Program-made: the position numbers and the translations under genes
Origin: Afipia sp. Root123D2
GTDB taxonomy: Bacteria > Pseudomonadota > Alphaproteobacteria > Rhizobiales > Xanthobacteraceae
Direction of reading: 5' to 3'
Assembly: GCF_001425835.1 (NCBI RefSeq)
Contig: NZ_LMDP01000002.1
Span: 466,828-530,827 of the forward strand
DNA: 64,000 nucleotides
Notes under the pieces: generated by a model
The model's input: only the letters and a program-made list of their open reading frames with translations
Databases searched by the model: none
Told to the model about the DNA's origin: nothing
Shown: positions 53,197-61,372 of the stretch, in pieces
How the letters are laid out: every line of letters begins with the position of its first letter
How positions within the stretch are numbered: position 1 is the first letter of the stretch

Positions 53197-54249
53197 TCAC
53201 CGTTCGCCCGCCGCCGGCTGCGACAGGTAGGCCAGCAGCTTCATTTCGCGGCGGCCGCGCGTCACCGTGTCCAGCACGAGGCCGGAGGACACCGACAGCA
53301 TGGCGAGGATCATCAGACCCATCGACAGCACCGCAGTCGGCAGGCGCGGCACGATGCCCTGCTCGACATAGGTCACCACCACCGGAATGATCAGGATGAT
53401 CGAGGCAAGCATCAGCAGCGCGCCGATGATGCTGAAAAAGCGCAGAGGCTTTTCCGAGCGATAGAGTTTGAGAATGGTGCCGAGAATGCGGAAGCCGTCA
53501 CGCCAGGTGTTGAGCTTGCTGAACGAGCCTTCCGGGCGGGCATAATACGGCGTAGCCACCTCCGCGACCGGCAGCGCCAGTTCAAGCGCATGAACGCTGA
53601 GTTCGGTCTCGATCTCGAAACCGTCCGACAACACTGGAAACGATTTGACGAAGCGGCGCGAGAACACGCGATAACCGGACAGGATATCCTTGAACGCCTG
53701 GCCGAACACCGAGGCGAGAAAGCCGGTCAGCATCGCGTTGCCGGTGCGATGGCCGAGGCGATAGGCGGCGACATCCTGATCGACGCGCAGGCCGACCACC
53801 ATGTCCAGATGATCGGTCATCAGCTTCTCGATCATGCCCCGCGCGCTCGGCGCGTCGTAAGTCGCGTCACCATCGACCAGCACGTAAACGTCCGCATCGA
53901 TATCGGCGAACATTCGCCGAACGACATGGCCCTTGCCCTGACGGCGCTCGCTGCGAACCTGCGCACCCGCCTCGCGCGCGATCGCGATCGTGCCGTCCGA
54001 TGAATTGTTGTCGTAAACGTAAATCGCAGCGTCGGGCAACGCGGCGCGGAAATCGGCAATCACTGTGCCGACCGCAGCTTCCTCATTGTAGCAAGGCACC
54101 AGCACGGCAACGCGCGGCCGGGCCGGCTGCGGCGCTGGGCGCTCCTCGCGCGCGAACGCATCGAGCGCCTCGGTCAAGCTCGCCAGATCGCCGCGCACGG
54201 GCTCGCGGCGGTCGTTCAGATGTCGGCTGAGATCGGGCGCGGCGCTCAT
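53197..54249 (-). CDS. GT2 glycosyltransferase with C-terminal membrane helices
   Basis: A 350-residue protein. The GT-A catalytic domain (residues ~45-280) has VLVPCYNEEAAVGTVI, IYVYDNNSSDGT, VLVDGDATYD (DxD-type metal site) and FKDILSGYRVFSRRF. Two hydrophobic helices (~275-310 and ~312-335) anchor it. This resembles dolichol- or undecaprenyl-phosphate sugar transferases that build carrier-linked sugars, possibly for GT39-type enzymes like that at 1164-2675. ATG 54249 gives the long N-terminus of ~45 residues, which is low complexity. Confidence 0.8.
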   Translation of the reverse strand: MSAAPDLSRHLNDRREPVRGDLASLTEALDAFAREERPAPQPARPRVAVLVPCYNEEAAVGTVIADFRAALPDAAIYVYDNNSSDGTIAIAREAGAQVRSERRQGKGHVVRRMFADIDADVYVLVDGDATYDAPSARGMIEKLMTDHLDMVVGLRVDQDVAAYRLGHRTGNAMLTGFLASVFGQAFKDILSGYRVFSRRFVKSFPVLSDGFEIETELSVHALELALPVAEVATPYYARPEGSFSKLNTWRDGFRILGTILKLYRSEKPLRFFSIIGALLMLASIILIIPVVVTYVEQGIVPRLPTAVLSMGLMILAMLSVSSGLVLDTVTRGRREMKLLAYLSQPAAGER

Positions 54250-54310
54250 CGATGGTCCCTGGACCAGTGTCGGATGACCGGGACCATAGGGCCCAAACCA
54301 TGAACGATCT

Positions 54311-54820
54311 CTAACTCCAATCCTCGATTAACACCCGGTTCTGGAGGACTTCCTCAATCCTCAGCCGCGTCCCCCGCGTGGTATCGGGGGGCAGGCTGGC
54401 GACGTCGAAAAAACCGCAGGCGACGATTTCGTGGTTCGGCTTCGGCATCTGTTCCTGATACCAGTCGCGCACCACATAGACCGCGACGTGATCGCGCCGC
54501 GAAATTCTGCGGTTGAAGAACACGCCGTGGAGCTGCGGTGCGCCGGTCAGTTCGATGCCGCCCTCTTCTCTCAGCTCCCTCGCCACCGATTGCAGAAAGG
54601 TTTCGCCGGTCTCGACTCCGCCGCCGGGCAGATGCCAGCCGGGCGTATAGCTGTGCTTGACCAGGAACACGCGCCGGTCGCCGTCGTCGAGCACGACGGC
54701 GCGCGCGCCAAGCGTCATGCCGCGCGCGAACCGCGAATAGAAATGAAAGCAGCGGCGCAGGAGTGGTTCGCAGGCAGTGCGCCAGGCCGACGGGATCGTG
54801 ATCAAGAATATCTCCAGCAT
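54311..54820 (-). CDS. Nudix hydrolase
   Basis: A 169-residue nudix protein. The box is GGGVETGETFLQSVARELREEGGI (near residues 66-89), with the metal-binding REUXEE set. The strand before (LVKHSYTPGWHLPGG) and after fit the (d)NTP-sugar/NADH-like branch, but the substrate is not clear. The N-terminal ~30 residues are hydrophobic-basic and may be a wrong start (downstream ATG near residue 35). Divergent from mbfA across 87 bases. Confidence 0.8.
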   Translation of the reverse strand: MLEIFLITIPSAWRTACEPLLRRCFHFYSRFARGMTLGARAVVLDDGDRRVFLVKHSYTPGWHLPGGGVETGETFLQSVARELREEGGIELTGAPQLHGVFFNRRISRRDHVAVYVVRDWYQEQMPKPNHEIVACGFFDVASLPPDTTRGTRLRIEEVLQNRVLIEDWS

Positions 54821-54907
54821 GGTCGTGACAGCCGAATGAACGCGCGGATCGTCCTTGCATCATATCGGCCGTCTTGCCAAACATGTGCGATCGAAAACGA
54901 CCAGACC

Positions 54908-55876
54908 ATGGCAGGCACTGTGAAGCGATTCGCCGATCTCACCGAACGCGAAATCCTCGCGCTGGCGATTTCCAACGAGGAAGACGACAGCCGTATCTAT
55001 CACGGATTCGCCGAAGGTCTCGGCGAGCAATACCCCGCCTCGGCGAAGGTCTTCTCCGAAATGGCCGCTGAGGAGGCCAGCCATCGCGGCATGCTGTTCA
55101 ATCTCTATCGCGAGAAGTTCGGTGACGCGTTGCTACTGGTCCGGCGCGAGGACGTCACCGGCTTCATCAAACGCAAGCCGCTTTGGCTGACCCGCCCGCT
55201 CGGCCTTGCCGCTGTCCGCCGCTATACGGCTGACATGGAGAAGGAAGCGGAACTGTTTTACCGTAAAGCCGCCGAACATACCCGTGATGCCTCGATCCGC
55301 GAACTCCTGCTGCACCTCGCCGACGAGGAAATCAAACACGAGGTCCGCGCCAACGAACTTGCCGACACGTATCTAACCAAGGAAGCCATCGCCGCGGAGG
55401 ACGAGACCCAGCGCCGCGCCTTCCTGCTGCAATACATTCAGCCCGGCCTCGTCGGCCTGATGGATGGTTCGGTGTCGACGCTGGCGCCGCTGTTCGCCGC
55501 CGCCTTCGCGACCCACAAACCATTCGAGACGTTTCTGGTCGGCCTCGCCGCCTCGGTCGGCGCCGGCATCTCGATGGGATTCGCCGAGGCGCTGTCGGAC
55601 GACGGTGCGCTGACCGGGCGCGGCTCACCCTGGATTCGCGGCACGGTGTGCGGGCTGATGACGACGCTCGGCGGCCTTGGTCACACATTGCCGTATCTAA
55701 TTCCCGATTTCTGGATCGCCACCGTGATCGCGGTCGCCGTCGTGGTGGTCGAACTGACGGTGATCTCGTGGATCCGCCATCGCTACATGGATACGCCGTG
55801 GCTGCAGGCAACATTTCAGATCGCGGTCGGCGGCACGCTGGTGTTTCTCGCGGGCATCCTGATCGGCAGCGCCTGA
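54908..55876 (+). CDS. mbfA: Membrane-bound ferritin-like iron exporter MbfA
   Basis: A 322-residue protein with two parts. Residues ~1-160 are a ferritin-like (rubrerythrin/erythrin) four-helix domain rich in Glu (LAISNEEDDSRIY; AAEEASHRGM; DMEKEAELFYRKAAEHT; LADEEIKHE). Residues ~180-322 are a VIT1/CCC1-type membrane domain (GLVGLMDGSVSTLAPLFAAAFATH; VGAGISMGFAEALSDDG). The architecture is that of MbfA, an iron exporter of Bradyrhizobium and Agrobacterium that is repressed by Irr. I looked for an Irr box in the 87-base upstream gap and see none. ATG 54908 has a weak ribosome site. The phosphoesterase begins 2 bases after it. Confidence 0.9.
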   Translation: MAGTVKRFADLTEREILALAISNEEDDSRIYHGFAEGLGEQYPASAKVFSEMAAEEASHRGMLFNLYREKFGDALLLVRREDVTGFIKRKPLWLTRPLGLAAVRRYTADMEKEAELFYRKAAEHTRDASIRELLLHLADEEIKHEVRANELADTYLTKEAIAAEDETQRRAFLLQYIQPGLVGLMDGSVSTLAPLFAAAFATHKPFETFLVGLAASVGAGISMGFAEALSDDGALTGRGSPWIRGTVCGLMTTLGGLGHTLPYLIPDFWIATVIAVAVVVVELTVISWIRHRYMDTPWLQATFQIAVGGTLVFLAGILIGSA

Positions 55877-55878
55877 CG

Positions 55879-56781
55879 ATGACGTATCTCCTCGCCCACC
55901 TGTCCGACCCGCACCTCGGCCCGATGCCGGCGCCGCGTCCGATCGACCTCGTCGGCAAACGCGCGATCGGCTATCTCAACTGGCAACGCAAGCGCCACGC
56001 TATTCATCGCCGCGACGTGCTGGCGGCGCTGGTCGCCGACATGCACGCGCAGAAGCCCGACCACATCGCCGTCACCGGCGATCTGGTCAACGTCGCGCTG
56101 CCCGCCGAATTCATCGAGGCGCGTGCGTGGCTGGAAAGCGTCGGCATGCCGCACGACGTCTCGCTGGTACCGGGCAATCACGATGCCTACTCGCCAGGCG
56201 CGCGGCATCATTTCGCGGAAATGTGGGTGGACTATCTGCGCGGCGACCGCGGGCTCGGCAACGTGGCATCGTTCCCCTATGTCCGTCGCCGCGGGCCGCT
56301 GGCGCTGGTCGGCGTGTCGAGCGCGATCCCGACCGCGCCGTTCATGGCGACCGGCCGCCTCGGCCGCGCCCAACGTGACGCGCTCGATCGCGCGCTGGCG
56401 CAACTCGCCAACGACAACCTGTTTCGCATCCTGCTGATCCATCATCCGCTGCACACCGCGCCGGGGCGCTGGGCGGCGCGGCTGCGCGATGCCGGCGATA
56501 TCCTCGACATCCTGTCGCGGCACGGTGTCGATCTGGTGCTGCACGGTCACGATCATCGTCACGCAACGGTGTGGTTCGACGGCTCGAATGGAAAAAAGAT
56601 TCCGGCGATCGGCGTGCCGTCATCGTCGGTGGTCGCCGGCGGCCATCAGGATCCGGCGGCGTACAATCTGTTTGCCATCGAACGCGACGGCGCGGGCTGG
56701 CGCGTGATGCAAACCGTGCGCGGATTCACCAAGGACGACGTGAACAGCGTGACCGAGATCGAGAAGCGGATTCTGGTCTGA
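55879..56781 (+). CDS. Metallophosphoesterase
   Basis: A 300-residue calcineurin-like phosphoesterase with all metal motifs: AHLSDPHLG (residues ~6-14), GDLVN (~61), PGNHDAY (~97), IHHPLHTAP (~183), and HGHDHRHAT (~220). It resembles cAMP/3',5'-cyclic nucleotide phosphodiesterases of the CpdA type, but the substrate is not determined by sequence. It starts 2 bases after the mbfA stop, so it is cotranscribed with the iron exporter; the link between them is unknown. A family A repeat follows. Confidence 0.87.
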   Translation: MTYLLAHLSDPHLGPMPAPRPIDLVGKRAIGYLNWQRKRHAIHRRDVLAALVADMHAQKPDHIAVTGDLVNVALPAEFIEARAWLESVGMPHDVSLVPGNHDAYSPGARHHFAEMWVDYLRGDRGLGNVASFPYVRRRGPLALVGVSSAIPTAPFMATGRLGRAQRDALDRALAQLANDNLFRILLIHHPLHTAPGRWAARLRDAGDILDILSRHGVDLVLHGHDHRHATVWFDGSNGKKIPAIGVPSSSVVAGGHQDPAAYNLFAIERDGAGWRVMQTVRGFTKDDVNSVTEIEKRILV

Positions 56782-56798
56782 TGCAGATTCCCATTCGA

Positions 56799-56902
56799 TG
56801 TCATCATCGGGCTTGTCCCGGTGATCCCGCTTAGGCGGGCACAGTGCATCCCTAAGCGAGATGCCGGGACATAGGCGAGCGAAAGTAACGCCGGCCAAGA
56901 CA
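56799..56902. repeat. Degenerate two-hairpin repeat (family A)
   Basis: The left hairpin (TGTCATCATCGGGCTTGTCCCGGTGAT) and the spacer are close to the 49507 copy. The right half is broken by about 20 inserted bases (ATAGGCGAGCGAAAGTAACG) inside GCCGGGAC...GCCGGCCAAGACA. It lies between two convergent genes. Confidence 0.65.
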
Positions 56903-56912
56903 AAAATAATAT

Positions 56913-57473
56913 CTACATCCCGCGCAAGGCAGCGACCAGCGCGAAGCCGAACAGCGCCGCAAGCCCGGCGAAAAAGCCAAACGCAAACGTCCACAGCCGT
57001 GACGATTTCATCCTCGGCGCGGAGGCCGATGCAGCCGCCGGCACCGGCGTGACGATCATCGCCTGCTCGCGCTCGATCATACGCCGCGCGATGTAATCGG
57101 TGACGGCATCGACGATCACCGGCACGTCGTGCGATTCGGCCAGCACGATACGCCCGAACCGTGTGTCCTGGACGAAACGGTAGATGCGCTTGTCGCGCCC
57201 CATGGCAACATGGGACACGGCGTCGATCCACAGCCGCGGGGTGTCACCCCGGCTGATGCCACGATCGAACAGATCGACCTGGACAGGGATTTCCGCGAAT
57301 AGCGGGTTCAGCGCGTCGTTCAGAATCTCGAGGCGGACTGTTTCGGCGTCGCGCAGATCGACCACCACGCCGGACCGGTCGGCCGCTTCGATTCGCGCCT
57401 TCCGCAGGGCATCGCGCAGCCGCACAGGGCTTTCCGCAGCCGCTGACTGACCTTCCGCATTGTGCTCCGACAT
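56913..57473 (-). CDS. Hypothetical protein with a C-terminal membrane anchor
   Basis: A 186-residue protein: a charged N-terminus (residues ~1-25), a globular middle (RLRDALRKARIEAADRSGVVVDLRDAETVRLEILNDALNPLFAEIP; LWIDAVSHVAMGRDKRIYRFVQDTRFGRIVLAES), and one C-terminal membrane helix (~162-182, LWTFAFGFFAGLAALFGFALVAAL). The topology is that of a tail-anchored cytoplasmic protein. I do not recognise the family. No partner gene is adjacent. Confidence 0.7.
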   Translation of the reverse strand: MSEHNAEGQSAAAESPVRLRDALRKARIEAADRSGVVVDLRDAETVRLEILNDALNPLFAEIPVQVDLFDRGISRGDTPRLWIDAVSHVAMGRDKRIYRFVQDTRFGRIVLAESHDVPVIVDAVTDYIARRMIEREQAMIVTPVPAAASASAPRMKSSRLWTFAFGFFAGLAALFGFALVAALRGM

Positions 57474-57552
57474 CGTTTCCGCGCCTTTGTTGGGACCTGG
57501 TTAACCTATCAGTAACCGTAAGGTCCGCAAAGGGCTCCGGTTCCCGGCTCGG

Positions 57553-57591
57553 GAAAACAAAGCGGCCCCGTCCCGGATCGGGACAGGGCCG
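57553..57591 (-). terminator. Terminator of the DUF4170 gene
   Basis: CGGCCCCGTCCCG and CGGGACAGGGCCG (57563-57591) form a hairpin with one C/A mismatch and a GAT loop. On the minus strand it is followed by CTTTGTTTT (AAAACAAAG at 57553-57562 on plus). It ends transcription of the 57633-57839 gene. Confidence 0.75.
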
Positions 57592-57632
57592 TTTAGTTGA
57601 GGCTTGGCGCGAACGCTTTCGCCTGGGAGTTA

Positions 57633-57839
57633 TCAGGCGGAAATGCGCTGCGGTTCCTCGACGATCGAGAACCGCACGCTACCGCGATGACGGTTTTCCT
57701 CGGACACAACGCGCCATGCGTCCTCGGCTTCCTTGCGGGTTTTGAAGGGGCCCTGGACCTGGGCAGAGCCTTCCACGAGCTTGTGGAAGTTCATCGATCC
57801 AAACTCGCCGCCAATCACCCAGAAATTGCTGCCGCTCAT
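57633..57839 (-). CDS. DUF4170 small protein
   Basis: A 68-residue protein, MSGSNFWVIGGEFGSMNF at the start and FKTRKEAEDAWRVVSEENRHRGSVRFSIVEE later, matching DUF4170. The length is normal for the family; function unknown. The ribosome site GAGGAGGC lies 6 bases before the ATG and is one of the strongest in the window, so high expression is plausible. A good terminator follows. Confidence 0.85.
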   Translation of the reverse strand: MSGSNFWVIGGEFGSMNFHKLVEGSAQVQGPFKTRKEAEDAWRVVSEENRHRGSVRFSIVEEPQRISA

Positions 57840-57892
57840 TTAAGCCTCCTCGAGTTAGATTGAAGTGCAACAGATTTGTTGAGATTCGACCG

Positions 57893-59533
57893 TCAGCCGA
57901 ACTGGTTCATCGTGTTGTGGGCGCCGCCCGCCTTCAGGGCCGCCTCACCAGCGAAGTATTCCTTGTGGTCATCGCCGATGTCGGAGCCAGCCATGTTCTG
58001 ATGCTTCGCGCAGGCGATCCCTTGGCGGATTTCCGCACGCTGAACGTTCTTCACGTATCCGAGCATGCCCTGTTCGCCGAAGTATTCCCTCGCGAGATTA
58101 TCGGTCGACAGCGCCGCCGTGTGATAGGTCGGCAACGTGATCAGATGGTGGAAGATGCCGGCGCGCTTCGCCGAATCCGCCTGGAAGGTCCGGATCAACT
58201 GATCGGCTTCGATCGCCAGCGGTGTCTCGTCGTATTCCACCTTCATGAGGTCGGCACGGTTGTACTTGCTGACGTCCTTGCCGGCCGCCTTCCACTCATC
58301 GAACACCTGCCAGCGGAAGTTCAGCGTCCAGTTGAACGACGGCGAGTTGTTGTAGGCGAGCTTCGCGTTCGGGATGACCTCGCGGACGCGATCCACCATC
58401 TCGGCGATCTGCGCGATGTTCGGCCGCTCCGTTTCGATCCACAGCAGGTCCGCGCCGTTCTGCAGCGAGGTGATGCTGTCGAGCACGCAGCGATCGACGC
58501 CGGTGCCGGAGCGGAACTGATACAGATTGCTCGGCAGGCGCTTCGGACGAAGCAGTTTGCCGTTGCGGCTGATGATGACATCGCCGTTGCCGACCTTGGT
58601 CGCGTCCACTTCTTGGCAATCGAGGAAGCTGTTGTACTGGTCGCCGAGGTCACCCGGCTTGTGGCTGACAGCGATCTGCTGCGTGAGGCCGGCGCCGAGC
58701 GAGTCGGTGCGGGTCACGATGATGCCGTCGTCCACGCCCATTTCGAGGAATGCGTGGCGGCAGGCGCGAATCTTCGCGAGGAAAACCTCGTGCGGCACAG
58801 TCACCTTGCCGTCCTGATGGCCGCACTGCTTTTCGTCGGACACCTGGTTTTCGATCTGCAGGGCGCAAGCGCCCGCTTCGATCATCTTCTTGGCGAGCAG
58901 GTAGGTTGCCTCCGCATTGCCGAAACCCGCGTCGATGTCGGCGATGACAGGCACGACGTGCGTCTGGAAATTGTCGACCTTCGCGATCAGCGCCGTTTCC
59001 TTGGCCTTGTCGCCGGCCTTACGGGCGGCGTCGATCTCGCGGAAGATGTCGTTGAGTTCGCGCGAATCCGCCTGACGCAGGAAGGTGTAAAGCTCTTCGA
59101 TCAGCGCCGGCACCGAGGTCTTCTCGTGCATGGACTGATCCGGAAGCGGACCGAATTCGGAGCGCAGGGCGGCGATCATCCAGCCCGACAGATAGAGGTA
59201 GCGGCGGTCGGTCTTGCCACCAAAATGCTTCTTGATCGAGATCAGCTTCTGCTGGGCGATGAAACCATGCCAGCAACCCAATGACTGGGTGTACTTGGTG
59301 GGATCAGCATCGTACGCGGCCATATCGGCCCGCATCACGGCGGCCGTGTAGCGGGCGATGTCGAGGCCGGTCTTGAAGCGGTTCTGCAGGCGCATGCGCG
59401 CGACAGCTTCGGCGGTCACGCCGTTCCATGTGCCCTTGTCCTTGAGGAGGACTTCCGCCGCCTTGATTTCGCTCTGGTAGGAGGAAGGACCTTGGATCGC
59501 GTGGTCGGTGATGTTGCGCGTCTGGTAATTCAT
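57893..59533 (-). CDS. aceA: Isocitrate lyase
   Basis: Isocitrate lyase splits isocitrate into glyoxylate and succinate and starts the glyoxylate bypass. The 546-residue protein is the long type: QNRFKTGLDIARYTAAVMRADMAAYDADPTKYTQSLGCWHGF at the N-terminus, DIDAGFGN (near 205), the active-site KQCGHQDGK (near 230, Cys as base) and NNSPSFNW (~390). All catalytic blocks are present. ATG 59533 is the start, just before MNYQTRNITDHAIQG. It is divergent from a RamB/ScfR-type regulator across 177 bases; that gap contains a 9-base inverted repeat. Confidence 0.95.
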   Translation of the reverse strand: MNYQTRNITDHAIQGPSSYQSEIKAAEVLLKDKGTWNGVTAEAVARMRLQNRFKTGLDIARYTAAVMRADMAAYDADPTKYTQSLGCWHGFIAQQKLISIKKHFGGKTDRRYLYLSGWMIAALRSEFGPLPDQSMHEKTSVPALIEELYTFLRQADSRELNDIFREIDAARKAGDKAKETALIAKVDNFQTHVVPVIADIDAGFGNAEATYLLAKKMIEAGACALQIENQVSDEKQCGHQDGKVTVPHEVFLAKIRACRHAFLEMGVDDGIIVTRTDSLGAGLTQQIAVSHKPGDLGDQYNSFLDCQEVDATKVGNGDVIISRNGKLLRPKRLPSNLYQFRSGTGVDRCVLDSITSLQNGADLLWIETERPNIAQIAEMVDRVREVIPNAKLAYNNSPSFNWTLNFRWQVFDEWKAAGKDVSKYNRADLMKVEYDETPLAIEADQLIRTFQADSAKRAGIFHHLITLPTYHTAALSTDNLAREYFGEQGMLGYVKNVQRAEIRQGIACAKHQNMAGSDIGDDHKEYFAGEAALKAGGAHNTMNQFG

Positions 59534-59619
59534 GCTAGTTCCAATCCACATTCGTGACATTGCGTTGCGAGAAACATGTCCAGAGTTAAACGCGACTGCC
59601 ATATATTCGTACAGACGGC

Positions 59620-59690
59620 TTGTAATTGAATGATGATGTCATGTAACATCTATACTTGTAATAGATGTTAATTTGTAAATTTCGTAACAA
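59620..59690. promoter_or_regulatory. Candidate operator between aceA and its regulator
   Basis: AACATCTAT (59645-59653) and ATAGATGTT (59661-59669) form a perfect inverted repeat with a 7-base spacer. TTGTAA occurs three times (59620, 59656, 59673), and TTTGTAAAT/TCGTAAC recall the TTTGCAAA-like sites of RamB. This is the most AT-rich part of the neighbourhood. Repression or activation of aceA by the divergent regulator is likely to act here. Confidence 0.5.
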
Positions 59691-59710
59691 TCGGGCAACG
59701 GAGATGTTCC

Positions 59711-61165
59711 ATGGCGTCCGATCCAGGGAAAAAGCTGTTCGTCGGCCCGCGTTTCCGGCGGATTCGCCAGCAACTCGGCCTGTCGCAGACCCAGATTGCC
59801 GAGGGACTCGGCATCTCGCCGAGCTACATCAACCTGATCGAGCGCAACCAGCGCCCGGTCACCGCGCAGATTCTGCTGCGGCTGGCTGAAACCTATGACC
59901 TCGATTTGCGCGATCTCGCCAGCGCCGACGAAGACCGCTTCTTCGCCGAACTGAACGAAATCTTTTCCGATCCGCTGTTTCGCCAGATCGATCTGCCGAA
60001 GCAGGAACTGCGCGATCTCGCTGAACTGTGCCCCGGGGTCACTCATTCGCTGCAACGGCTATATGCCGCCTACACCGAAGCGCGGCGCGGCGAGACCATG
60101 GTGGCGGCGCAGTTCGCCGACCGCGATGAGGGCGCAGGCGCGCGCTACGAGGCCAACCCGATCGAGCGGGTGCGCGACCTGATCGAGGCCAATCGCAACT
60201 ATTTTCCCGAACTCGAAACTGCGGCGGAGGCGCTGCGCGACGAACTCGGCGTCACCACATCGCACGACCTGTTCGCGGCGTTGAGCGACCGGCTGCGCGA
60301 AAAACATTCCACCACCGTGCGCATCATGCCGGTGGACGTGATGCGCGAAACGCTGCGGCGCTGGGACCGGCATCGCCGTCAGGTGCTGATTTCCGAACTG
60401 GTCGACGGCTCCGGCCGCGTGTTCCAGCTCGCGATCCAGGTCGCGCTGGCGGAATGCGGACCGGTGATGGAAGGAATCGTCAATCGCGCCGGACCGCTCG
60501 ACGACACGTCGCGGCGGCTCTACCGCATCACGCTGGCCAATTACTACGCCGCCGCAGTGATGATGCCCTACGTGCCTTTCCATTCCGCCGCCGAGGAACT
60601 CGGCTACGATCTGCAGGTACTCGGCCAGCGCTTCAATGTCGGCTTCGAGCAGGTGTGCCATCGCCTGACGACCTTGCAGCGGCCGAACGCGCGCGGCGTG
60701 CCGTTCTTCATGCTGCGCGTCGACAACGCCGGCAATGTGTCGAAGCGGTTTTCATCCGGCACGTTTCCGTTCTCGAAATTCGGCGGCACCTGCCCGCTGT
60801 GGAACGTGCACTCAACCTTCGACACCCCGGACCGCATGTTGCAGCAGGTGGTCGAACTGCCCGACGGCAGCCGCTATTTCTCGTTGGCGCAGATGGTGCG
60901 CCGGCCCGCCGCGCCCTATCCGCAGCCGCAGCCGCGCTTCGCCATCGGTTTGGGGTGTGAAATCCGTCATGCCGCCAAGCTGGTCTACGCGGCCGGGCTC
61001 GATCTGGAGAAGGCGCAAGGCACGCCGATCGGCGTCAACTGCCGCCTGTGCGAACGCGAGAATTGCAGCCAGCGCGCCGAACCGCCGCTGACCCGCACGC
61101 TGATCCTCGACGAGAACACGCGGCGCGTGACCTCGTTCGCGTTCAGCAATGCACGGGAGTTGTGA
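59711..61165 (+). CDS. RamB/ScfR-type XRE regulator of acetate/short-chain fatty acid metabolism
   Basis: A 484-residue regulator: an XRE helix-turn-helix at residues ~10-65 (RFRRIRQQLGLSQTQIAEGLGISPSYINLIERNQRPVTAQILLRLAETYDL), an ImmA/IrrE (DUF955)-like central region (~170-310, FHSAAEELGYDLQVLGQRFNVGFEQVCHRLTTLQRP), and a C-terminal DUF2083 part with a CRLCERENC cluster (~435-450). The HEXXH metal motif of IrrE is not intact (HSAAEE). RamB-type regulators control aceA in actinobacteria, and ScfR members act in alphaproteobacteria. The divergent position next to aceA supports this. ATG 59711 follows CGGAG. Confidence 0.85.
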   Translation: MASDPGKKLFVGPRFRRIRQQLGLSQTQIAEGLGISPSYINLIERNQRPVTAQILLRLAETYDLDLRDLASADEDRFFAELNEIFSDPLFRQIDLPKQELRDLAELCPGVTHSLQRLYAAYTEARRGETMVAAQFADRDEGAGARYEANPIERVRDLIEANRNYFPELETAAEALRDELGVTTSHDLFAALSDRLREKHSTTVRIMPVDVMRETLRRWDRHRRQVLISELVDGSGRVFQLAIQVALAECGPVMEGIVNRAGPLDDTSRRLYRITLANYYAAAVMMPYVPFHSAAEELGYDLQVLGQRFNVGFEQVCHRLTTLQRPNARGVPFFMLRVDNAGNVSKRFSSGTFPFSKFGGTCPLWNVHSTFDTPDRMLQQVVELPDGSRYFSLAQMVRRPAAPYPQPQPRFAIGLGCEIRHAAKLVYAAGLDLEKAQGTPIGVNCRLCERENCSQRAEPPLTRTLILDENTRRVTSFAFSNAREL

Positions 61166-61172
61166 ACCTCGC

Positions 61173-61352
61173 TGTCATGGCCGGGCTTGTTCCGGCCATC
61201 CCGATCAGGGGCGCACAGTGGACGACATAGAAACGAGCAGCACGCCCACGATTACCTAACGTTCATCCTCGCGGGCTTGACCCGGCAATCCATCCAAAGA
61301 AGACTCAGTTGCACTGATTTGATCGATGGCCGGGTCAAGCCCGGCCATGACA
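61173..61352. repeat. Composite family A repeat with a partly degraded centre
   Basis: An intact left hairpin (TGTCATGGCCGGGCTTGTTCCGGCCATC, from 61173), a second degraded one (GCGGGCTTGACCCGGCAATCCATC, from 61271) and an intact right hairpin (GATGGCCGGGTCAAGCCCGGCCATGACA, to 61352) lie in 180 bases. It looks like two elements joined after partial decay. It fills the gap before the transglycosylase gene. Confidence 0.7.
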
Positions 61353-61372
61353 ATGTGGAAAGACCTGGCACA

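Noticed and set aside
54821-54907. An Irr (iron control) box before mbfA
   Set aside because: Expected from work in Bradyrhizobium, but no TTTAGAA-like dyad is visible in the 87-base gap.
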